Shown here: piece by piece, positions 8,408 to 15,988 of the stretch
Position numbering within the stretch: the stretch's first letter is position 1
How the letters are laid out: the number at the start of each line of letters is the position of its first letter
Assembly (NCBI GenBank): GCA_028225715.1
Contig: JAOIXS010000008.1
Span: 1 to 43,235 of the forward strand
Direction of reading: 5' to 3'
Source of the DNA: Candidatus Pelagibacter sp.
Lineage (GTDB): Bacteria; Pseudomonadota; Alphaproteobacteria; Pelagibacterales; Pelagibacteraceae
Length of the DNA stretch: 43,235 nt
Program-made: the position numbers and the translations under genes
Notes under the pieces: generated by a model
Told to the model about the DNA's origin: nothing
Seen by the model: only the letters and a program-made list of their open reading frames with translations
Database searches by the model: none

Positions 8408-9601
8408 TTAAATGAGGTTTTCTGCTATCCATTTATGAAATTGGTGGGTTGGGTTATCCATTATAGGTGAAAAATTGCCACCATTATATACTGGTGAATT
8501 TCTACCTTCTTGCATGCCTTCAATAGCTCTTATATCTTCTGACATAACTTCCTTCCAGAATTCTGCATTTTTTTTTCTCATCTCAGCAAACTTAGATCCA
8601 TTTGCACTATCATCGCCTACATAATACATCATTAAATGTTCTTTAGTTTCACTAATAGACTTAGGCTCTAACCAAAAAATATAAAAATGATCTATATGAA
8701 GACCAATCATTACGTTAGGAAATAAAGCAATATATTCAGCTTTTTTGGATAAGTCTTTAGGCCAATTTGGAAAATTATCAAAAGTTTGATTTCCTTTAAT
8801 AGGTTGATCATATTTATTTGTTCCTTGACCAGCAAACCTATTTGGTAAACCTTGGATGTGATAATGGTTACTAATATTTGAAACTTTATTTAATTCAGGA
8901 TGTATCCAAGGCAAATGATAGCTTTCACAGTAATTTTCTATTGCAAACTTCCAATTACATTTAACATCGAGACTGAAATACCCATTATCTTTTGAGTGTT
9001 TAAGTAATTTTTGATCTTCCTTTGATATGAATTTTGACCATCTTTCTTCAAGAGGCTTGATATATTCGTCAAACTCTAATTCATTACCATTTATATTGAT
9101 AAATATTATGTCCATCCAAACTTTGGTTTTAATTTCTTTTAAATTGCTTGATGATTTATCGAATTTTTCTGTCTCATGAACATTCAGACCTCCTATGTGA
9201 GGGGTCGCAACCAACTTTCCATCAAAATCGTAGGACCAGGAGTGGTATGGACATCTTAGGACATTTTTCAAAGCACAAGGCTCATCTAAAAGCTTGAAGC
9301 CTCTATGGCTGCAGACATTGTGAAATACCCTTATTTTTTTCTCTTTGTCTCTTAGAATGATAAGAGGGATACCTAGTAAATTATAAGGTTGAGCGTCTCC
9401 TACATTTGGCACAGAACTTCCAACGCCAATCACTGTCCATTTATCCTTGAAAATCCTCTCTCTTTCGATCGTTAGATAGTCAGAGCTAGTGTAGCACTCG
9501 TTTGGTAGTCCATGCGCTTTCTCGATGGGGTTCCCAACCACTCTAATTTTATCTAAATCCAAGATCTTTGAAAGTTCAAGATTTTTAAGATTTTCAGACA
9601 T
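8408..9601 (-). CDS. Rieske non-haem iron oxygenase, alpha subunit (GbcA/CntA-like class)
   Basis: This 397-aa protein has an N-terminal Rieske domain: Cys97-x-His99 (CSHRG) and Cys117-x2-His120 (CPYHSW) ligate a 2Fe-2S cluster. In the C-terminal catalytic domain, NWKFAIENYCESYHLPWIHP contains His229 and His234, and Asp356 in the SEDIRAIEGMQEG segment is the likely carboxylate, completing a mononuclear iron site. Several relatives demethylate or cleave quaternary amines (glycine betaine, carnitine, stachydrine), releasing formaldehyde. The substrate here is unknown. No ferredoxin-reductase partner is encoded in the window. It diverges from the MetF-like/DmdA-like pair with a 101-base shared control region. 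Confidence 0.88.
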   Translation of the reverse strand: MSENLKNLELSKILDLDKIRVVGNPIEKAHGLPNECYTSSDYLTIERERIFKDKWTVIGVGSSVPNVGDAQPYNLLGIPLIILRDKEKKIRVFHNVCSHRGFKLLDEPCALKNVLRCPYHSWSYDFDGKLVATPHIGGLNVHETEKFDKSSSNLKEIKTKVWMDIIFININGNELEFDEYIKPLEERWSKFISKEDQKLLKHSKDNGYFSLDVKCNWKFAIENYCESYHLPWIHPELNKVSNISNHYHIQGLPNRFAGQGTNKYDQPIKGNQTFDNFPNWPKDLSKKAEYIALFPNVMIGLHIDHFYIFWLEPKSISETKEHLMMYYVGDDSANGSKFAEMRKKNAEFWKEVMSEDIRAIEGMQEGRNSPVYNGGNFSPIMDNPTHQFHKWIAENLI

Positions 9602-9609
9602 TAAAAAAA

Positions 9610-9635
9610 ATTATCACCAGCACAACTTTTGGCAA
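9610..9635 (-). promoter_or_regulatory. Promoter-like element for the Rieske gene
   Basis: On the minus strand TTGCCA (9635-9630) is followed after 14 bases by GATAAT (9615-9610), ending 8 bases before the Rieske ATG. The hexamers resemble -35 and -10 boxes, but the spacing is shorter than the usual 16-18. The same arrangement occurs on the plus strand in this intergenic region. This is a pattern observation, not a proven promoter. Confidence 0.35.
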
Positions 9636-9665
9636 CAAATATTTTTATCCACAAGATGAATTTCT

Positions 9666-9691
9666 TTGACAGCATTTACAAAAAAGATAAT
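9666..9691 (+). promoter_or_regulatory. Promoter-like element for the metF-like/dmdA-like operon
   Basis: TTGACA (9666-9671) is followed after 14 bases by GATAAT (9686-9691), ending 11 bases before the ATG at 9703. A GGGGA ribosome-binding site lies between them. If used, the transcript would have a very short leader. The spacing is short for a housekeeping promoter. TAATCA at 9688-9693 is an alternative -10 at 16-base spacing. Confidence 0.4.
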
Positions 9692-9702
9692 CATCGGGGA
9701 AA

Positions 9703-10431
9703 ATGAATTTTTCACTTGAGGTTGGACCTCAAACAGATCTTGATACATTGCCTCTCGTTAAAGATGTTTATGTAACTATGCTCCCAGGAGGAGACTATAA
9801 AGAAACAGCTAACCAAACAGCTGCATTAGTTAAAAAAGGATTTAATCCAGTTCCACATTTTCCAGCAAGATCAATTACGGATGATGCTCAACTTAAAGAT
9901 TACATTGCAAGATGTAAAGATGTGGGTACTAAACAAGCTTTAGTTATTGGAGGAAGTAGAGAGCCAGTTGGAAAATTTGATAGTTCAATTCAAATTTTAG
10001 AAACAGGATTTTTTGATGGAATTAAAATAGGAATAGCAGGACATCCAGAGGGAAGTCAGGATATTTCTGATAAAGAATTAGAAAAGGCTATGATAGATAA
10101 AAAACCTTACGCCGACTATATAGTGACCCAGTGGTTATTAGAGAGTCAACCTATCGTAGATTTCATTTCTAAGCAGTCAGTACCAGTGCATGTAGGAATT
10201 ACTGGGCCAATGAAAATAACTAGCTTGATTAAATTTGCTAATATTGTCGGGGCGAAAAATTCTATAAATTTTCTTAAGTCTAATTTTAGTAAGGCATTAG
10301 ATTTATTGAAACCTAAAGACCCTAATGAATTAATTGGGAAAGTGAAAGAGTTTACTGGCAACTTCCACATTTATACATTCGGCGGCTTGAAGGAAACTAA
10401 CAAGTGGTTGAAGGAGAACGGTTATGTCTAA
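9703..10431 (+). CDS. Short methylenetetrahydrofolate reductase-like protein (MetF family)
   Basis: At 242 aa it is shorter than the usual MetF (about 290-300 aa). The beta-alpha barrel signatures are recognisable in order: FSLEVGP at 3-9, where the Glu corresponds to the catalytic acid in the MetF FEFFPP motif; HFPARSI near 51-57; IGIAGHPEGSQDI near 109-121; and IVTQW near 145. MetF interconverts 5-methyl-THF and 5,10-methylene-THF using FAD. It overlaps the following DmdA-like gene by 8 bases (ATGTCTAA), so the two proteins probably work together: the partner would load a methyl group on THF and this enzyme would oxidise it. Direction and electron acceptor are inferred. Confidence 0.78.
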   Translation: MNFSLEVGPQTDLDTLPLVKDVYVTMLPGGDYKETANQTAALVKKGFNPVPHFPARSITDDAQLKDYIARCKDVGTKQALVIGGSREPVGKFDSSIQILETGFFDGIKIGIAGHPEGSQDISDKELEKAMIDKKPYADYIVTQWLLESQPIVDFISKQSVPVHVGITGPMKITSLIKFANIVGAKNSINFLKSNFSKALDLLKPKDPNELIGKVKEFTGNFHIYTFGGLKETNKWLKENGYV

Positions 10432-11782
10432 TGAATTTGACTATACTAAACTAAATCATGCTACTTCAGTTGATCAATCAGATCGTGAAGTACCATATAA
10501 CTTAAGACAGAGTGGGCCTACAAAAGTTGAAATGTTAATTTCAACAAGAGTAAGAAAATCTCCATACTGGCATCTATCAATGGAAGCTGGTTGTTGGAGA
10601 GCAACTGTATACAATCGTATTTATCACCCAAGAGGTTATGTAAAACCTGAAGATGGTGGAGCTATGGTTGAATATGAAGCAATTAAAAATCACGTTACGA
10701 TGTGGAACGTTGCTGTTGAAAGACAAATTAGAGTTAAAGGTCCAGATGCAGAAAAGTTTACTGACTACGTTATAACTAGAGATGCAACTAAAATCTCACC
10801 AATGAGAGCAAGATATGTAATTTTATGTAATGCTTATGGTGGTGTTTTAAATGATCCTATTCTTCTTAGAATTTCAAAAGATGAATTTTGGTTCTCACTA
10901 TCAGACTCTGATATTGGAATGTATCTTCAAGGTGTTAATGCTGACGGAAGATTTGATTGTACTGTTGAAGAAATTGATGTTTGTCCGGTACAAATTCAAG
11001 GCCCTAAATCAAAAGCTTTAATGAAAGATCTTTGTGGAGATCAAGTTGATTTTGACAATATGCCTTTCTACGGTTTAGCTGAAGTTAAAGTTGGTGGCAG
11101 AAGTTGTGTTATTTCACAATCTGGTTTCTCAGGTGAAGCTGGATATGAAATCTACTTAAGAGAAGCAACTAAATATGCTGATGATATGTGGAATGCTGTT
11201 CTTGAAGCTGGAAAAAAACATAGCCTAATGGTTATTGCTCCTGCTCACCACAGAAGAATTCAAGCTGGAATTCTCTCATGGGGACAAGATATGGATCAAC
11301 AACACAATCCTTTCCAGTGTAATCTTGGTTACCAAGTTTCATTATCTGGTAAAGGTGAGTGGAATAAAAAAGCTGACTATGTTGGTAAAGCTGCATTGGA
11401 GAAAATGGGTGCAGATCTTAAGGCTGGTCAAAAACCTTACAAACTTCAGTTAGTAGGTCTTGAGTTGGGTGGAAAACCAATTGAAGAATATGCTCCTGAC
11501 TTTTGGTTAGTATCACCTGAGAGTGGTGGAGATCCAGTTGGGTTTATTACATCACCCTGGTATCACCCTGAAAAAGGTCAAAATATAGCAATGGGATATG
11601 TACCATTTGAGGGAACATTAAATGCTAATGGTTTCCCTAAAGGTAAAATTGGAACTAAGTACAAAGTTCACTTACCTGCTAAATATTCTGACACACCAGG
11701 AACACCAGTTGATGCTGTGGTAGTGGATATTCCATTTACAGAATCTTATAACGCAAACACAAGAGAAGTCGTTAAAGGTTAA
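10424..11782 (+). CDS. GcvT-family aminomethyltransferase-like protein related to DmdA
   Basis: This 452-aa protein has a GcvT fold. It shares the DmdA-type layout: STRVRKSPYW at about 40-49, MWNVAVERQIRVKGPDA at 93-109, ILLRISKDEFWFSLSDSDI near 146-164, and the folate-site segment SGFSGEAGYEIY near 233-244. DmdA transfers a methyl group from dimethylsulfoniopropionate to THF. This protein is longer by roughly 80 residues, has a divergent N-terminus and a distinct C-terminal extension, and is fused to neither an oxidoreductase nor DUF1989. I therefore call it a DmdA-like paralogue with unknown methyl donor. Coupling to a MetF-like gene supports 5-methyl-THF as product. Confidence 0.8.
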   Translation: MSNEFDYTKLNHATSVDQSDREVPYNLRQSGPTKVEMLISTRVRKSPYWHLSMEAGCWRATVYNRIYHPRGYVKPEDGGAMVEYEAIKNHVTMWNVAVERQIRVKGPDAEKFTDYVITRDATKISPMRARYVILCNAYGGVLNDPILLRISKDEFWFSLSDSDIGMYLQGVNADGRFDCTVEEIDVCPVQIQGPKSKALMKDLCGDQVDFDNMPFYGLAEVKVGGRSCVISQSGFSGEAGYEIYLREATKYADDMWNAVLEAGKKHSLMVIAPAHHRRIQAGILSWGQDMDQQHNPFQCNLGYQVSLSGKGEWNKKADYVGKAALEKMGADLKAGQKPYKLQLVGLELGGKPIEEYAPDFWLVSPESGGDPVGFITSPWYHPEKGQNIAMGYVPFEGTLNANGFPKGKIGTKYKVHLPAKYSDTPGTPVDAVVVDIPFTESYNANTREVVKG

Positions 11783-11793
11783 ATTAATTATTT

Positions 11794-11814
11794 GGGGGAG
11801 GTTAATTCTCCCCC
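11794..11814 (+). terminator. GC-rich hairpin after the dmdA-like gene
   Basis: GGGGGAG (11794-11800) and CTCCCCC (11808-11814) form a perfect 7-bp stem with a 7-base loop, 12 bases after the DmdA-like stop. It stands out sharply against the AT-rich background. No T-run follows, so it may be a weak terminator, an mRNA 3' stabiliser, or a structure affecting the small ORF whose ATG is 8 bases downstream. Confidence 0.5.
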
Positions 11815-11821
11815 ACTAATA

Positions 11822-11932
11822 ATGACAAAATCATTCCTAATCGTAATTTGCATAATAATAGTAATTGCTTTAATACTCTTTCCACTATTTGTTTCTTACA
11901 AAGCTCAGAAAAATAGTAAAAAAAATAAATAA
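11822..11932 (+). CDS. 36-aa single-helix membrane miniprotein
   Basis: The ORF ATG at 11822 to TAA at 11932 encodes 36 residues: a short polar start (MTKS), one strongly hydrophobic helix (FLIVICIIIVIALILFPLFV) and a basic tail rich in Lys and Asn. Its stop overlaps the next gene's ATG by one base (TAATG), the same coupling seen between established genes in this window. That arrangement is the main evidence that it is translated. It would insert in the inner membrane with a cytoplasmic basic tail. Function unknown; it may assist or simply couple translation of the downstream Yip1-like protein. Confidence 0.55.
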   Translation: MTKSFLIVICIIIVIALILFPLFVSYKAQKNSKKNK

Positions 11933-12477
11933 TGTTTGGTCAATTTTTAAATATAATTGTTCGGTCTATTAAATTAGATAAGACTCTTTACAAAGATAAT
12001 AAAAACTTTGGTGAAGCTGCAATATATTTTTCAGGCCTTATCATGATATTAGATGGCTTAGCGGGAGCCGTTGCTGCAAATACTGTTATCAAAACTGCCG
12101 TTGCAATGTCTGGTTTAACTGCCATTCTTACTTGGTTTGTGTGGGGACTATTTATTTATGTGATCGGTGTAAAATTATTTCCAGATAAAGAAACAAAAGT
12201 TCCATTTAAAAAAGTTTTAACAGCCGTTGGATTTGCTCATGCACCAGGGCTTTTAAGATTTTTTGCTGTAACACCAGATTTAATGATCCCAATAATATTT
12301 CTAACTCAGTTTTGGATATTTGCAGGATTAATCATTTCAACAAAACAAGTTTTAAATCTAAAGTCTAATTTTAAATCTTTTGGAATAGTCTTTTTAGCTT
12401 TTTTAATAATTGCTTTTCTTTCAATATCATTTGTAATGAGCAAAATGAATGCTTTGCCTATAAGCAATATTAGTTAA
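11932..12477 (+). CDS. Yip1-domain-like integral membrane protein
   Basis: This 181-aa protein has a short cytoplasmic N-terminus (IVRSIKLDKTLYKDNKNFGE) and about five hydrophobic segments (roughly 30-50, 55-80, 95-115, 118-138, 148-168). The layout, with the segment KKVLTAVGFAHAPGLLRFF before the third helix, matches bacterial Yip1/DUF1282-type proteins, whose function is not established. It is preceded by the 36-codon ORF and overlaps the convergent zinc-ribbon-like gene by four bases at its 3' end. Confidence 0.65.
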   Translation: MFGQFLNIIVRSIKLDKTLYKDNKNFGEAAIYFSGLIMILDGLAGAVAANTVIKTAVAMSGLTAILTWFVWGLFIYVIGVKLFPDKETKVPFKKVLTAVGFAHAPGLLRFFAVTPDLMIPIIFLTQFWIFAGLIISTKQVLNLKSNFKSFGIVFLAFLIIAFLSISFVMSKMNALPISNIS

Positions 12478-12644
12478 ATCGGAAATATAGTTTTTGAAAG
12501 TTTACAAGAATTACAGGTTTTAAATCCAGTTAAAATTAAATTTTGAGAAACACTTGGGTCTTCTTTTTTGCACTCTTCACAAAAATTATCTAATTGAAGA
12601 ACTTCTTCATCATTATTAGTTTGATCATCAAAGTCTTTAGTCAT
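12474..12644 (-). CDS. 56-aa zinc-ribbon-like protein
   Basis: The start at the ATG 12644 overlaps the upstream DUF3726-like gene by 8 bases (ATGACTAA); the longer in-frame version from 12671 would overlap much further. The product is acidic at the N-terminus and has two CxxC knuckles, C22-C25 (CEEC) and C44-C47 (CNSC), separated by 18 residues, as in small zinc ribbons. It is the last gene of a four-gene minus-strand operon with an M19-like protein. A metal-binding or protein-interaction role within that system is likely but unproven. Confidence 0.65.
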   Translation of the reverse strand: MTKDFDDQTNNDEEVLQLDNFCEECKKEDPSVSQNLILTGFKTCNSCKLSKTIFPI

Positions 12645-13248
12645 TATCAGTAAGACCAGCCCCTGCTCCACCTTGTTTTAGGCTTTCATTTTCTTCAACA
12701 AAAGTTTCTTCTGAAAGCTTATAGAGTTCATTCCATTCTTTTTCTTCAAACGAGTCTCTATTTTCTAAAACTTTTAAATAAATATTTTCAGCAGACTCAA
12801 TAATTTCATTTTTAGTGTAATTAGAATAAATATTATTATTAAAGTTTAATAAAAACTCCCTGTCATCAATTTTTAAGAATATTCTTTTACCAATTACCTC
12901 TGCCGCCCTACTTACAAATGGTAAAAAAAGCAATGGATATGAGACATTTTTAAACGTTATCTCATTTAAAGTTTCTAAAGTTTTAATCTGATCTAAAAAA
13001 TTTACCCCTGCAATTATTGGACAATATTCATTTTTATTGGCCTCATTGTCTTGCTTTATGATGCTGATATTCTCTAACCTTAATTCTTTTTTTTTCTTAA
13101 AAAAACTATTTAAGTTTTTAATTCCAGGTAAGTTAAAAATCTCAAGTAATCTTATATTTTTTCCAATCTCTTCTGCAATTCCCCATGAATATCCAGCAGC
13201 CTTACTTGATCTTTTAGAAACTGTATCTATTTCACTTAATGATCTCAT
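12637..13248 (-). CDS. DUF3726-like protein of unknown function
   Basis: This 203-aa soluble protein begins MRSLSEIDTVSKRSSKAAGY and ends in the conserved-looking tail GGAGAGLTDND, a combination I associate with DUF3726. That family match is recalled, not computed. The middle has CPIIAGVNFLDQ and YPLLFLPFVSRAAEVIGKRI, the latter moderately hydrophobic but not a clear membrane helix. It starts 5 bases after the stop of the 550-aa gene and overlaps the zinc-ribbon-like gene. No catalytic motif is recognisable. Confidence 0.65.
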   Translation of the reverse strand: MRSLSEIDTVSKRSSKAAGYSWGIAEEIGKNIRLLEIFNLPGIKNLNSFFKKKKELRLENISIIKQDNEANKNEYCPIIAGVNFLDQIKTLETLNEITFKNVSYPLLFLPFVSRAAEVIGKRIFLKIDDREFLLNFNNNIYSNYTKNEIIESAENIYLKVLENRDSFEEKEWNELYKLSEETFVEENESLKQGGAGAGLTDND

Positions 13249-13253
13249 GTTGA

Positions 13254-14906
13254 TTAATTATAAACCCAATGTTCATCATAGTTTTTTAATTGTTCTGGTA
13301 GGGGCGCTCCTTGAAACATGCATATTCTTAACCATTTATCAGAACGGGGATCAAATTTTAAAGCTCCAAAAAATGATAACTTTAATCTTAGCATATCAAT
13401 AGGCATTATTTTTTGGCCAATGGTATTGTCTTGTATTTCAGAATAAGGAAATTTCTCTACTATAAATGCTCTTCTAACAACGTGTCTTAATTCGTTATTG
13501 GTTGATAAAAATTTAGCAATGGTCCAGCTATTTTTAGTAACAGATAACAATTCATAAAGTTTTTTAATATCCCTTGCTATTGCTAATGGTTGCTCTAATT
13601 CAGCACCCACTTCATCAAATCTATTTGCTAATCTTGGCTCTTCTTTATTTTTTGAAATAAACCAAAAATTTAAATTATTTTCATCTTTGGTAAAATCTAT
13701 AGTTAAAATATCTGGATATTTTTTTTCTAAAATCAGCTTTAAATCTTCTACTGTTCGCTCTGTTGGAATATTAAAATATTTTTCTTCTTCAGAACTCATT
13801 TCTTTAATTAACGGAGACGTTATATCGTCATATGGCTCCATCATCATTGAGACAACATATTCGATACATTCTTCACAATATTCTTTTTCTAAATAAAGAT
13901 ATAATTCATTAAAAGCATAATCTTGCTCGAAATTAAAATTGTTATCTAAGTATAGAATAAATTCATTAAGATCTCTTAATAAAGATTTAATTTTATTTAT
14001 TTGATATTCACTTTCAGTATTCCAAGAAGTGATGTTCTTTATTGATTTTTTTAAACATTCTAAAAATAGGTTTTTTTCTTTCTCTGATATCTTTTTTATC
14101 TCTCTTATCTTTTTTAAAGAAATTTCCCTTGCTGAAATCCAATTATTTAAAAGAGTTGGATGGTTAACAATAAATGGAGCCATTCCTAGACCTGTAGAAT
14201 TTCCTATTCCTAAATTTTTACAAATATTTATATCTAGATTTACAGCTTTTTTTGGGTTCTTACTTTTTGCAACGTGATTAACCTGATCGAAAGTAAATTG
14301 TCTAACTAAATAAACCAACATCATTTCCAATCTGAAAGGCCCGTATATTTCTTCTCGGTCTTTAATTCTAAATCTATCTGCTAAGCCAAATTTACCTGAC
14401 CCATAAACTGCAGTTGTTCTATACAAATAACCAACACTAGATAATAAATCATTATCAGGCTGCTTTCCTTCGCTTAAGCATTTAACCACATGATTAAAAA
14501 CTCTAACTGATTTATTGGCTCTTGAAAGGGTTAGTTCTTTATATGAAAGTCTGCCAAATTCTTGTTTTGGGACTTCGTTTTTTAATCTTTCAATATCTTG
14601 TTTTAAAGGAACACCATCAAAAAGTGTAAAGGCTGCATCCCATTTAGTAGCTATAACCCTGTCTGATCTTTCATTTTCATTCAATTCATTTGCAAAACAA
14701 ATTAATGAATACACTCTATTTTTTTTCTTAAATGAATAAACTGCAGTACCATAACCATGCTCATTTAATTCAAATAAATCTCTTTTGTAATCCCAATCCT
14801 TAAACTCTTTTAAAAAACTTCTTAAAAATGAAAGTTTAGATTGATGAAAAGATCCTAGTCTTGATAGCTTCATTACTACATTGGGGTCTCTTAATGAAAT
14901 ATTCAT
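13254..14906 (-). CDS. 550-aa conserved hypothetical protein
   Basis: I do not recognise this protein. It is soluble, charged and free of signal peptide or membrane helices. Distinctive segments are EHGYGTAVYSFKKKNRVYSL (about 48-67), TTAVYGSGKFGLADRFRI near 168-185, GIGNSTGLGMAPFIVNHP near 236-253, KEYCEECIEYVV near 334-345, and a C-terminal segment RRAFIVEKFPYSE. The Gly-rich segments could be nucleotide or substrate loops, but no known motif is satisfied. It is the second gene of the operon: its ATG overlaps the DUF3726 side by 5 bases spacing downstream, and its start shares one base with the M19-like stop (TAATG), implying coupled synthesis. Confidence 0.72.
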   Translation of the reverse strand: MNISLRDPNVVMKLSRLGSFHQSKLSFLRSFLKEFKDWDYKRDLFELNEHGYGTAVYSFKKKNRVYSLICFANELNENERSDRVIATKWDAAFTLFDGVPLKQDIERLKNEVPKQEFGRLSYKELTLSRANKSVRVFNHVVKCLSEGKQPDNDLLSSVGYLYRTTAVYGSGKFGLADRFRIKDREEIYGPFRLEMMLVYLVRQFTFDQVNHVAKSKNPKKAVNLDINICKNLGIGNSTGLGMAPFIVNHPTLLNNWISAREISLKKIREIKKISEKEKNLFLECLKKSIKNITSWNTESEYQINKIKSLLRDLNEFILYLDNNFNFEQDYAFNELYLYLEKEYCEECIEYVVSMMMEPYDDITSPLIKEMSSEEEKYFNIPTERTVEDLKLILEKKYPDILTIDFTKDENNLNFWFISKNKEEPRLANRFDEVGAELEQPLAIARDIKKLYELLSVTKNSWTIAKFLSTNNELRHVVRRAFIVEKFPYSEIQDNTIGQKIMPIDMLRLKLSFFGALKFDPRSDKWLRICMFQGAPLPEQLKNYDEHWVYN

Positions 14907-15874
14907 TAGTTCATTTCTTTGTAAAAATTGTACCAGTTGTTTCCAAGAATTCCATTAACTTCATTTTCTGAAAAACCAACTTTTTTAAGTCCTGACTCTA
15001 AGTTTTCAAATCCTCTTGCATCTAAAAACCAATCAGGTTGTTTTGGAAAACCAGGTTTATTTTTTGATCCTTCTCCATAATTTTTGCTTTTAGTCCAAGT
15101 ACCATTTCTCATCCACTCAACAATAGTATCTGGTTGGTTTAGACAAAGATCTGAACCTATTCCTATTTTTTCAACTCCCATAATCTCAGCTGTCTTAGCT
15201 GTCATTTCACAAAAGCTTTCTAAAGAACAATCTGTTCCATCTTTTAAATGATGGGGGTATAAAGATAGACCCAATATTCCTTTATGTTTAGATAATATTT
15301 TTAACAATTCATTTGATTTGTTTCTCTTAGCTGGATGCCAAAATGATGGGTTTGCATGAGTTATTGCAATTGGTTTTTTACTTATCTCAATTGCATCAAT
15401 TGTACTTTTTTCTGCTGAATGAGACATATCTATTACAAGACCTAGTCTATTCATTTCTTTAATTACTTCTCTACCAAAATTAGTAACTCCGCTATCTATT
15501 GCTTCATAACATCCTGTCGCTAGTAATGATTGATTGTTATAAGTAAGTTGCATAAACCTACATCCTAAATCATAAACTTTTTCAACTAATCCAATATCAT
15601 CTTCTATAGGTGAGCAATTTTGAAAACCAAAAAAAACTGCAGTTTTATTTTCAGATTTAGCTTTCTCAATATCTTTAAAACTTTTGCCATGAAAAATTAA
15701 GTCAGAGTTTTCTGAAAAGAAATTTTCCCATTTATTTAATACCATTTTTAGCTCATCAAAATCTTCGTGATAAACAATTGTTACGTGGATTGCATCCAGT
15801 CCTGCTTGTTTATTGATCTGAAAGATTTCTCTAGACCAGTTACAATATTGTAAATTATCAATTTTAAAATTCAT
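14906..15874 (-). CDS. Peptidase M19 (membrane dipeptidase)-like protein with incomplete metal site
   Basis: The ATG at 15874 (MNFKIDNLQYCNWSREIF) is preferred over one ten codons upstream because homologous-looking sequence begins there. The 322-aa barrel retains DMSH (His152), ITHAN (His173) and GIGSD (Asp242), three of the residues expected in M19 renal-dipeptidase proteins. The N-terminal HxD pair is replaced (IDNLQYCNW) and the bridging glutamate position reads Gln (GFQNCSPI at 83-90). A classical binuclear zinc dipeptidase is therefore doubtful. M19-annotated genes also sit in Pseudomonas glycine-betaine catabolism clusters, which makes a methylated-amine link conceivable. It leads the four-gene operon. 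Confidence 0.78.
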   Translation of the reverse strand: MNFKIDNLQYCNWSREIFQINKQAGLDAIHVTIVYHEDFDELKMVLNKWENFFSENSDLIFHGKSFKDIEKAKSENKTAVFFGFQNCSPIEDDIGLVEKVYDLGCRFMQLTYNNQSLLATGCYEAIDSGVTNFGREVIKEMNRLGLVIDMSHSAEKSTIDAIEISKKPIAITHANPSFWHPAKRNKSNELLKILSKHKGILGLSLYPHHLKDGTDCSLESFCEMTAKTAEIMGVEKIGIGSDLCLNQPDTIVEWMRNGTWTKSKNYGEGSKNKPGFPKQPDWFLDARGFENLESGLKKVGFSENEVNGILGNNWYNFYKEMN

Positions 15875-15988
15875 TGTGATCTTATTTGTTTTAAAGAATA
15901 TCAATAAGATGGATAAATTCTATTAATTTTATTGAAATTTTAGACTTAATTTGAAATAACAATTTACGTTAGAATAATATTACAACAA

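Noticed and set aside
13037..14739. Several plus-strand ORFs of 69-121 codons opposite the 550-aa and DUF3726-like genes
   Set aside because: They are Phe/Ser/Leu-rich antisense shadows of AT-rich minus-strand genes with no independent support.
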